From Saccoglossus kowalevskii (lineage: Eukaryota; Hemichordata; Enteropneusta; Harrimaniidae), in assembly GCF_000003605.2 (NCBI RefSeq), contig NW_003151253.1:615207-668071 (forward strand): DNA of 52,865 nt. The letters run 5' to 3'. The translations under genes were made by a program, and so were the position numbers. The notes under the pieces are model-generated. The model worked only from the letters and a program-made list of their open reading frames with translations. It was not told where the DNA came from and made no database searches. Shown in pieces: positions 31,263 to 43,200 of this stretch; within the stretch, counting starts at the first letter, position 1; every line of letters starts with the position of its first letter.

Positions 31263-34200
31263 CTGAAAAAAACAAGTCGGAACATATCATGAGTATGCAT
31301 GTTTGCTGCCCTCTATAGTCAGAATGGTGCATTTATTTGCTGTGGTGGCTTTATTGGTCATCTTGCAGATTTTATTGCAAGTTAAGGGCACTTTTGTCAG
31401 TTATCTTGTATATTTCATGGCGAGTTAAGGGTACATCATTTTTAAACATATGTTTATTTTTTCCACAGAGAATTGTTTTTGAAAAGGGGGGAGAAAAACT
31501 ATTTTTCAAAGTTTAAGTTATCAATGTCAAAATTGTCATATTGAAAAGTAAACATGTATGAAATGGAACACTTCTTGCATTTATTTATGTCTGTCATAGT
31601 AACAAGTACCTGATTCACCCTGTGAACAACTTTTTTGCCACATTTTAAAACCTAGATTTTCGAAATAATTGAAACAAAAATTTATTTTTTTTACCAAAAA
31701 GCGATCTATGATTTTTAAAGTTTGTTGCGAAGGGATTTTGAGAGGACAATAGAGTATACACCAACCTGAGTGTTCATAGACATGTCTTAAAAGCGAGCTA
31801 TGTTTCTGAAAAGTCTTGGGGCACTGACTGCAAGCATACATTCCATTAATTGTGCGTGATGATCGGTCTTTGCGCCGTCTTGTTCGACATTCACCAATAG
31901 ATTCATCCAAACTACCTTCACTCAATGAGTCATCTGAAAAAAAAAATAATTTGTTATTCAACACGTCAAACTATCACTGATTTGTTATGTTCATGCAAAC
32001 CATATTTTTAGTGGTTTTCATTTTTCTGCCCTTTTACAATGTAAATCTTACTACTGTAAAATACTTTATTTTAGCTGGAATAAATTTTCTCTGAAAAGAC
32101 TTGGTTGTTTTGTATGGAATTTATTTTTACTGATTTTTGACAAGTTGAATGTAAAATATAGGAAAAGGTATATTCACTGGAGTTTAATTTCACTGAATCA
32201 TCCCCTCCAGCGAAAATTAATTCCAAGCGAAAATAAAGTATTTTACAGTATGCGGTACTGTGATGTGACAGAATCACCAAATGTAATACACAAGTAAGAC
32301 CAACCAATCTTGTGGTTATGTTTTTATTCATACACAATATTGCAAAGGGTAGAATGTGGGGAGAGAATACGCACAGCTGTAACAAATTTCAACAAACCCA
32401 AGTTTGAGTGGTTGAAAAAAAAGTATTCTCAACTGAATGCAAGAAATGCAGCAATTACTGTTACCATGTATGCTTTACTAGAAGCGCATTTATTTGGTTA
32501 CCAGCATTGTATCATGACTTACCTCGATGGACAGCACCAGGATGATACGAAGACATGGGATTCGATCCGAGGGAATTTCGTATCTCGTCTTCCGTCATGA
32601 AATGTCTCCCAGCAGGCATGATATCTGGAGGGCTTCCCGTGCTCATTAAGCCCAGGCTGTCCATCAACTTCAACTTCTTTGTGGGGCCCTGCGTGGGTGC
32701 CGCAGCAGCCAGTAGACTGTTATGCAATCCTGGGTGGTGATGTGCTGCATATAAATGCGGCAGTTCGATAGCATGTGTCAGGATTCTGGCGGCAGACGGG
32801 TTATGGGCTTGTCCATTGCAATGAGCTTTGATGTTATTTTCAAAGTATGGTTGAGCCAAACGAGGATCAACTTTAAATGAACTAAAGTAGAAGTCAGGAG
32901 TAGTATTTGGTGTGGAATGATAACCCTTCATGTGGAACACGGACCGAGCTGCGTCAAATTGCTGTTGGTGATACTGCGATGTTTGAGGAAATCGTCTCGC
33001 TTTACTTGATACTTTTAATTTTTTGGGCATTGAGAGATCAAGCGGCTGCTCATTGTTTTTTGTTCGTTCTTGCGACGGAGGTGAAGGTTCAGACACAATT
33101 TTTTTTTTTGTTAAAGCTATTGGTTCATCATGAGGAACATTTTTTTTGGATAAATTCAACCCGTTTTCGCAGGTGTCCAACGGCGGCATGCTCACCATCA
33201 AAAGCCCCCCATAATTGCGATTGTCATCAGTTCTAAGTCTATTTGCATACGGTGGTGTTGTCGTAATTTGTAATGGCCTAGCACAATCGGGTTCATCATT
33301 TCCCCTTTTCATCTGATCACTTCTGGAAGACTCAATATTGCTATGGTTACTGTCACTTTCATCACTGGAATCAACATGATGACTGTTAACCAATGGGGTG
33401 TGATTTTCATCAGCATCATCCTCATCATCATGAGCATCTCTTTCATGTTCAAGTTGTGCTTTCTTGTTTTCAAACCAAGTTTGTATGGCATGAACGGGAA
33501 GACCTAATCTTTGCGAGATCTTATCTATGTCATCAGAAGATGGATTTGAAGACATTGCGTAATAAGCACTCAAAGCATGTTGTTGATTTTCTCCTATTAA
33601 AACCTTATCAGACTCTTCCTCCTCACATTCCATCAGCTTTTCATTTATCTCAATATTTCTGGAATGCTCTTTGTTTTTCTCCTGCTCCTGCTCCTCCTCG
33701 CCCTTTTCCTCCTCCACCTCTTCCTCTTCAAACTCATCTGATGATGAGGCTTTATCATGTGACATTGTAATATCATCAATTTCAGCTTTATCTTGCTGAT
33801 CATGTGACTGCTTCCTTGACTGGAGGTCATCGTCATTTTGCATGCTAACCACTTCCCTTTGAAAGTTGATATATTTTGTCAAGGAGACATGATTTTTTAC
33901 TTTCTGCACGTCCTCATTCTCATCACACAAGTAACGTTCATGCTGGTGCAACTCAATTGGGTTGAAAAACATTTCTTGGCAGTATCTACAGGCATTTTTA
34001 TCTCTTTTAAAATGGATATTTGTAAACGCTTCAACAGCTTTCGCTTCATTTACTTTTCTTAGCGTGTAATCAACTATGTCATAACTTTTCCCCTTTTTAT
34101 CAACTCGTTTATTTTGATTAACTTGTGGACTCTTAGCAGGAGTTTCTTCTCGTGGAATTTCAGGAATGACAATTTTCTCGGCAGTTTTGACTTCATTCAC

Positions 34201-37200
34201 TGGATCCTTGCTTTCTCTCTCCATTGGAGGCTGCTTTGCTTTCTTTAGTTTCGCCACATTCTTATTTTGTCCCTCCATCTGTTGCCTGGAGACTGTTGCC
34301 CCAACGATTTGAAGAACTTTCTTCACAGCATCATTAGGAGGTGATGTTATGGTGATTGATTTATCTTGAGACTGATCATCGGATGTATTGACGTTGATGG
34401 ACAAAGCATCGTCATCATCATTGGACGGCTTATCAGATTGATCATAGAAGCTACCGGGGATATAATTATGTATATTGTGTGGGCCAGTGACTGGACTCAT
34501 ATCCTCGGAGATGAGTTTAACTGGAGCGGCTTTTGTCGAGAGCAACAATGACGGCATGTATTTGGAAGGTGTACACTTTTTACTACTTATATGAGAACTA
34601 TAGGAACCTGAATGTGAGAATCGTTTTTTACACGTAGTGCATTCATAAGGTTTCTCCCCGCTGTGTATCCTCAAATGTTCTTTTAAATGGTGTTTATACT
34701 TAAAGGCTTTGTGACATTCTCCACACTTAAACTTTCGATTGCCCGTGGAGTGCGTTAACATGTGGCGCTGTAGCCGATAAATATTCACAAATGCTTTGTT
34801 ACAGATCTCGCAGATTTGATCTCTTCCGGGCATGTGCGTAGCCATGTGACGTTCCAATTGCGACTTGTACGCAAAACTGTAATTGCACTCTGAGCAGGCA
34901 TAATTGTTTGCGTTTTTTTCGTGGCGGTATTTGATGTGCTCTTTCAAAGACGTGGCTCTCTTGTAGACACGGTCGCAGTATGGACAACTAAGAATGGTAT
35001 CATCATTGCTTTCACCATTTTGTCCTGTAATATATAAAAAAAGGATAGAAAACATAAGATTTTTACTTTAAAAAAAAAAACTTTTGTTTTTATGGTGCAA
35101 TTCTTTTGTTTTTATAGACAGTGTTGATAGAGGGCACTGTTTTGATTTTTTTTTAAATTTCAAAAAAAAAAGTCATCAAACAAAAATAATTGCGAGAACA
35201 CAAGACAAATTTTTGAAGTTATTAAACGAAATATCATATCAAAAATTCATTAACGCTTTTAACAAGAATCGAAACATGTATGAAACTAAAACCAATTTTC
35301 CATTGGTTATAATTCAATACCTATTGCAGACATTATAAAGTATCTCGTATATTAATAGCTACATAAACAACGATGTCATTTTCTATTATTTATTGCTGGC
35401 ATTTTGACAAAAAAATAATCCCAGAATTGTATAAGATTTCAGGATCTGTGTAGGTAATGCTATCCGCTGGCATCCTGGCATGAGATTTCAATCGTCTCTG
35501 AGGCCTCACGTCTCACTGCTATGAAGCCACACCTTGGTACTAACTAAAATAAACAGGTGATGTACATCAAAATAGTGACTGAATCACGGATTACAACATC
35601 TGATAGATGTCAAAGGCCATTCACACTGGACCAAACCATACAAACCGAGGGGTGGTTCAATTAAAACCAAAAATGAAGTCAGTTCAAATTTTCACAAGCT
35701 TAATTACAAGTACAGAGAAGCAAGATACAAACAATATGATGTGTACCTTGCTCTAGAAGGGAGATAGGTTTGTTTTCTGTTTTTTTTAGACCAAATTGGG
35801 TCAGAAAGTGTTCTTTGTTTAAAACATTTGTAGCTGATTTATGGAGACAAGAGCGGTGGAGAGACAGGTACCAGTGTAATATAAACAATATGGAGTCAGA
35901 ATGGTGAGAGCATCTTGTCAACATTTATCCTCCAAGTCATGGGGTCTGGTTTCAATATAAACATACAAGTCTATGAAGCTTTTTTATCACCTTAACTAGG
36001 CTATACCTCTAAACACATTGAAAAAATTAGTCTGTCCTGGTTGTTAACATTGAAATGTGTCATAAAAAGAAAGAGAGAGAAAAGCTGTTCCTGTCTCTGC
36101 AATACCTCCCTCATAAGGCTGACAGTGGGGAAAATATCTAAATCTAAATTATTTAAACATTGATTCAACCTTGTTTTGTCAAGACATGCAGTTTAAAAAG
36201 AAAGGTCATTTGATTGTTCGGATGTTTGTTTCATTATTGAAATATTCAACACAAATTGGCATGGCGCCGAGAATTTTCAACAAACACAAAAAAAAACATC
36301 ACATGGAATTATTGTTTCAGTGGGGCTGGGTTGGATCTTTGAACCTCAGGTAGAGAGGGAAAAAATAATCAAAAAATAAAAAGAGGGCACCATCCGAGAA
36401 AGGCATTAAAAGTTACAAAAATGCTACCATAAAATTTGTCGAAATTTCTCACATCAGGTAATTAAAAACGTCAAATATTATGAAAGTTTCGAATTACGAC
36501 AAGAATTTCGCTTCAGGATGCCTCGAGACATGGACACAATAATTGAAGTCTGTATGGGCATTCTCTTTGGTCCTCAGCACAATTTAACCTGAGTGTTGTT
36601 TTTCACCTATCACCGGAGGTGGCATTTGGCTCGAATTACTTTTTCAAACTCTGCCGACTTTCTTCCTGTGTGAACAAGCATACAGTAGACAGCTGTGATT
36701 CATATATCATCAGTACCAACCTGACGGGTCGCTATTCTCATCATCCGGCGCCTCGGGATAAATTATTGCTGTATCGCCTCGACTGAGGTACTCTTGTAGA
36801 TTCAAGCCTGCTCTTCCTCCTCCTCCTCCTCCACCAGGTGCTGCACATTCATCTTCCCCAAGTTCTTTATTGCTTTGATAACCATCATCACCATGGTAAC
36901 TACCATCATTGCTGCTCATCTCATCCTGATTCAGTTCGTTTTCATTGCTATGGTAACCGTCACTATTGTTGTTTTCTTTGTTGCACTTTTCTTCAGCTTC
37001 GTTCTCTTCAAGAAGTTCTGAAGAATAAAAAAAATAAAATCATGAAAAATTAATTGAACATTACTGCATAGCGAAGGAGTTAGGCGGATTGATAAACTCA
37101 CTCAAAAGATAAAAAAAAAAATACTTTATATTGTGGATTAGGTAAATTTCTTCCTTTTCATACAAACAAATGCAAAACTGCAAGTGTCAAGAACAGTTTC

Positions 37201-40200
37201 TGGCTTTGAATAAAGTTATAGTAGATATGATAAGAAGAAATTTAATGAAGAGACAAATAAAGAAGTTTTTAACAACAAATAATCTCACTAATCTGCATAA
37301 AAAAGTAAAATTGCGAGAACCACTCCTATAAAATATGCACAATTACCACGCAGAATTCACGGGTCACAGAGCTAGCGACCATCGACACCGAAACTATGAC
37401 TCTCCACAAGAACATTTAAACGGACAATTTATGTATCATCACAACTTTGCTAATAAAACGATTTTTAGAGATTGACATTACTACCAAGAAACAAACATCA
37501 GTGACACCATAGACTAGTATGTAGTCCCAGTGGACATCGCATTCATGGCTATAAAATAGATTTCTTAACCTTCACCTGTTGGTCAGCATCAAATTTTGTA
37601 AGGGACAGGCAATGATTTATGAAGACGGGGTAAAAAAATTAATTCCTCAATCAGTGTGTACTGTAAAATACTTTACTTTCACTGGAATATATTTCGCTGA
37701 AAAGACTTTTTAGGTGTGTTATATGAAATTTATTTTCACTGATTTTTGGCGAGTTGAATGTAAAACATTTTATTTTCACTGAATCATTCTTTCTTTCTAA
37801 CAAAAAATTAATTCCAAGTGAAAATAAAGTATTCAACAGTATATTCATTAGTCTATTAGCATCTTTTAGAGAAACACTACATGTTGCAATTTTAATACAT
37901 TTATTTCAAAATCATCAATATTTTGTTAATTTTGATAGGTAGTTTCAATCCAAAAAATGGATAATTGTTAATGTTTTCAAAAAACATGGAGATAATTTTC
38001 TATTATTACATGTGGCGAGATATCCCTGAGAAATACTTGTTTATTTGAACCAAATCTCTCGCAACAAAATGTTGGTGTAAATTTTTCCATATTTTGATTT
38101 ATGTATTTTTCTTTCATATTATTTAGGATTTTGGGGAGATTTTGGATATAATTTTTATTATTGATTACTGTAGATGAAAAATGTTATTTTCTAGTAGGTG
38201 GCAACTTTATACACTGGGCTCTATGAGGGAATTAACAAAATTAATCTTTACAAATTTGTCAATAGGTTATCTATAAAGATGGAGAAAAGCGTCCAAATTC
38301 CCTAAAATTATAATATTAAGTAACGATATTTTCGTCAGAATCCTTAAACTGACATGAGTAGTAGAAAATTTTGTTTGCAATAAGTCTTCCCATCTTTGAT
38401 GTGGTTTCCACCTTTAACCGATGCTGTGAAAACTACACTGATTCAACATCAACCCCAGGAGAAAATATCGGTTGTTCCCTTGGCTATAAAAGCGGCTCCA
38501 CTTAGACTGGTTATCTTGTAAACTTTCCTTGGTTGTTTTCTTGGTCTGTCTACAAAATTCATTAAATCAAACCGTAAAACATGTTCTCTGATACTCGGCG
38601 AACATGAAGTGGATAACACATAATGTAGGGGTGCTTGTTTAATGATCTTTTTCTCCTAATTTAAATATTAAGATTAACCCTTTGCTTTAAGTACTTTCAC
38701 CACCTTCACAAAAGTTCCCAGCATAGTAGTTCCAATTTTTTTTTTTAAGTTTGATTAAAAATTTCAACTAATTGGAAATTATGTTCATTTTGTTGGAAAC
38801 AAAGAAATGTTGCATTAGAATTTGGGCATGAAAAATTATAACACGTTTTTGGTCAGATTTCCAATCTCTACAGGTGCTAAAAAAAACACTAATTTCTTCA
38901 ATGAAGTGTAGTGGTTTTGTCCTTATACACTTTTTAAAAAAGCATACAGACCCAAGTTGAATAATATAAAAAAAAAAAAAACTTGGGTAAAGTTAGCCAA
39001 AATTCTATCTACCATTATATTTTCAGTGCAATCAATTATGTTTTGAAGAGCATTCACAAATTTTTGCAAAGCCATGATGACTAAATTTATGTTCAAATTT
39101 TGTGACTGCCCTCGAGTCGTGAAAATGCACCGCTCATGAAATTAAATTTACAGTGTGACAAATTTGAGTGCAGTGTGACACGACCGTTGATTTGGACATG
39201 GTTTTAGCAGTTATATCATCACACTGAAAACCATCACTTCGAGGATTTTTTCTGATTACATATTTTATGCCATTTGTGAAGAAAAAAAATAATTTTCGAG
39301 AAAGTCACTCACACTTTTATTTTCACTGCTACAAATTTTTTTTTACTGAAAATTTGTTTCTTGCAAAATTTAAACTGTTAACAGTAGCGTATGTGAATAA
39401 TCTGACATTGAAAACAGACTGTATGTCAATCAATTCTACAGTACCGATACATTTCGGTTTTAGGGTGAATGTGTTCCATAAGTGAAAAAAATTACTTTTC
39501 ATGGTCTGATGGTATTGTGAGAACGTCCCTCTTTGACCTAATATTTTCATACAGGTTGTTTTCTCTATCTTCTTCGTACCTACACATAATTAAGTTAATA
39601 ATACCAATCATGGTTGTGTTTATTACTGCAATAATGCATTCAAAATTCAAAAAACAATATTTTGTATACTAAAATAATACAACCTGAAAAACTAATCGGT
39701 CATCACAGTAACATTAAAATGTATATGCAACATACATAACAAATAATGGCCATAAACTCCGATGATTTAACAATGAATGAATATAATCATTTACAGATAT
39801 TGTTCAAATTGTAACATTTTATTAAACCAGGTTGTCATAGCTAAATCAATGCATACAACTCATTTCACTAAAAATTTTATAGATACGCAAAATTTTTTTT
39901 ATATTCAACCAATTTCAGTTTTCATATCTCATTAAAATTGCCAAAAAAAAATCAGTTAGTTTTATGTATTATTTATATTCGTTGTAACATCTGACACAGG
40001 TACCTGCATGTTCGTGTGTGTGTGAATTGTCCTTCATAATGGGAATGAATACAACATGTAATTTGCATATTGCCAACACTTCTTCAGGTGCATTATGGGA
40101 AAAAAAGCAACCATATTGTAATTGTATCACCAACCAACAATTGTTAATCACTTAGTAGTTGTACTTATTTGCATAAATTTTGAGCCATTAATTTATTTCT

Positions 40201-43200
40201 TGAATCAACGGGTGGGAAAAATTTAATTTCATGTAGACTTTTTCAGACATATTTGAAAAGTTACTCAAGCCGCATTTCTCTAGATCCACAATTTTTTGTC
40301 TGAATCCACCAACATTATCGTCGTGATCTGAAACGCGTTTCAGAATTTTGCGCACAGAATACGAAAATAAAGCAACTACTGAAAAAGAATTCACTTGCAA
40401 ATTTGCGTTGCCATATATACGTGTACCGACTTGTCAAAATATTTATTCCAACAACAGTTGGAGCTGAATTTCAATAAATAAGTATACAGTTTGGAGAGAA
40501 AAAAATATTTAAAAAAGATTTGTTGATGCGAGTCAAGTGAGACAAGCATATATTTAATGTACGGGCAGGTGCAACTGAAGACATTATTAATAAGGAACAT
40601 GCGATAGCCATACAAATACAGACTCCATGGCTATGTTCCATGCATTTTGAAATTCAAGGTAAAAAGCTTGGAGTCTGCGATTCACCCTAAGGAGTCATTC
40701 AGTCCAGACTAAAAGACGACATGAACTAAGTTTAAGTCAGCGCTATTTTTATATTACCTGAACACCTGAATTACTACTGTTCAGTCATTAATTCAACACA
40801 AATTTTGACATTTTTGTTTTTGAGTTGAAATTATTAAAAAAAAAAATTTTTTTAAATTATTCTGTCTGAAATTAACAAAAATATTACAAGAATTCTATCT
40901 CAAAGAATGAGTAACGTTGAAACTGTTTTTTTAAGAAGATTTGTCAATCCAAATGCCAATTCTATATAAAAAGCTCTGAATCGTGTGATTAATTTGAAAA
41001 TGGATTATAATTAAAGATGTTAATTCAAGACGTGTATTTTGCAGCCTTCACTGGAAGACATAACCCACATGGATGACTCAAGGTTACCTTCCAGGAAGGG
41101 GGCCAAGGGGAAAAAAGAAAATGTTTTCTCTTTTTTAAAAAAAAATTTACCTTGGGAGTAAACTTTCATATAAATGCTGTTCAAACCTCACTTTCAAATG
41201 TTTCAACTTTAAAACATTTAGAAAGTTTATAGTTTACAAATTACACTTTTCATAGGCATTCACTTATATTTACAGCAACCTGATGTAGGTATTAAGGACA
41301 GAGACAATCTGAAGTCAAGACTTGATACAACGTCTCAAATTACGCACTTATTTAGCAGTCTATATGTAATATACCACGTGGAGCGTGGTACGCAAACCCA
41401 TTATGACCAGTCATAGGTATGGATGACTCAAGACTTCATGACGAAAGATAAACCGGATGATCTAACGTACCAGGATGTTTGTCTTGATTGTTTTACCTTT
41501 AGACGTAATTTACTCAAACCGAACGTCATCAAGGGAAAAAAGCTCACTTGTCACTGATTAAAGTTTCGCAAATCTTGGAAAACTTTATTATCACATCAAT
41601 CCAGGATATTTGCTTGATGAGGAAAGAACAAAAGTTTATTCCACACATTTAATAAAACTGTTCCGCTTAAAATTGGAGACGTATAATAGGTACATTATAG
41701 ATGTAATTTCATTGAGTTTGTCAGAATTTAGTCAAATATTCCCCGAAATTTTGCTCAGAACAACTATTTTATCTAGAGTGGAAATACGTTGTCAATATAT
41801 TATAGCTACATCTTGAATTAACAAACCATACAAAGTAGATAAAATAGCTAGACCTTGAATTAACAAACATAAATTAGCTAAAATATCATGCTAAAAAGCA
41901 TATTATCACTGTAAAATACCTTATTTTTTGTACATGTATGAAGTTTATTTTCACTGATTTTTGATGTGTTGGATGTAAAATATAAGAAAAAAAAAGTATT
42001 TTTGTTGGATTTTATCTCCACAGATGTAATATTTCACCGAAAATAGCTAAAATAAATTTCAAGTGAAAATAAAGTAATTTACAATAGTGTGATACAATCC
42101 ATTAATACAATTCACTAATCAAAATACCAAAACAAACTACTTAATCCAGAGGAAGGATTAAAAGTTGGACAATTCAGAACTAGCTGCAATGTATTTTATT
42201 TTTATACAGAGAATAATATAATAAGCCTTTAGTTGGATTGGTATTGAAACTTTGTGTTATTGAGATGTGCTCAAATTCCAATGGCGATGGCAGATAAACA
42301 CACAATTTGTTCATAACATATCTATCATAATATTTGATGCTGTCTTAGAAGAGATCTACAGCACCAATTGTTTGACGATGCATGACTTTTCCAGATTAGC
42401 CATCCTCATTTTGGACATTTTTCCCTTCCATTCTAACTAAATGATTATCTTTTTCTACTTTTGAATCCCAAAATTACAATCATTTGTTATCGAAGATTTT
42501 TTTCCCTAGATCTGACCCCTGTGAAAAATGTATATACACCTATAGAGATATAAAATGAATTTGTCATTTATAACAAACATGTTTATTTGCAAATCAGAAA
42601 TTAACAAAATACACAAGCCAAGAACAAAAGCATTGCACAGATTCAAAAACATTCTTTTCTATTGGTTTGAGACCAGCTGATGCCAGCAGAATTTGGAACA
42701 TTGTACAGACAGTGTTATTATAAAAAAAAATGAAATGAAAAGGTGTTTTTTTTAATATATAATTCAATGCCCCTCCTCTATTTGCTGTATCTGGTCATTC
42801 CTTATACAATTGCAATGATAAGCCCGACAAAAAACAAGCAGCCTGTCGGCTGAGATAGCTCCGCTGTTAGCAATGCACATGGCAATTAAAGAACAGAAGA
42901 TATCATTAGAAAATGAACAAATCTGAGAGAGGTCCACATGTAGTACCTATATATGTAATATCAAAGCAATTGGACTTGCGGTTTTTAACAAGAAGTTGAA
43001 AATATCACTTTTTACCAAAAATGACAAAAATATTCACCAAAATTAGAGAATTAAATATATCATCACAAAATGAACAAATCTGAGAGAGGTCCACATGTAG
43101 TACCTATATATGTAATATCTAAGTAATTGGACTTGCGGTTTTCAACAAGAAGTCAAAAATATCACTTTTTACCAAAAATGACAAAAATATTCACCAAAAT

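Noticed and set aside
33393-33770. Plus-strand ORFs opposite ZEB exon 3
   Set aside because: Shadows of the coding strand; their composition follows the acidic and His-rich ZEB segments.
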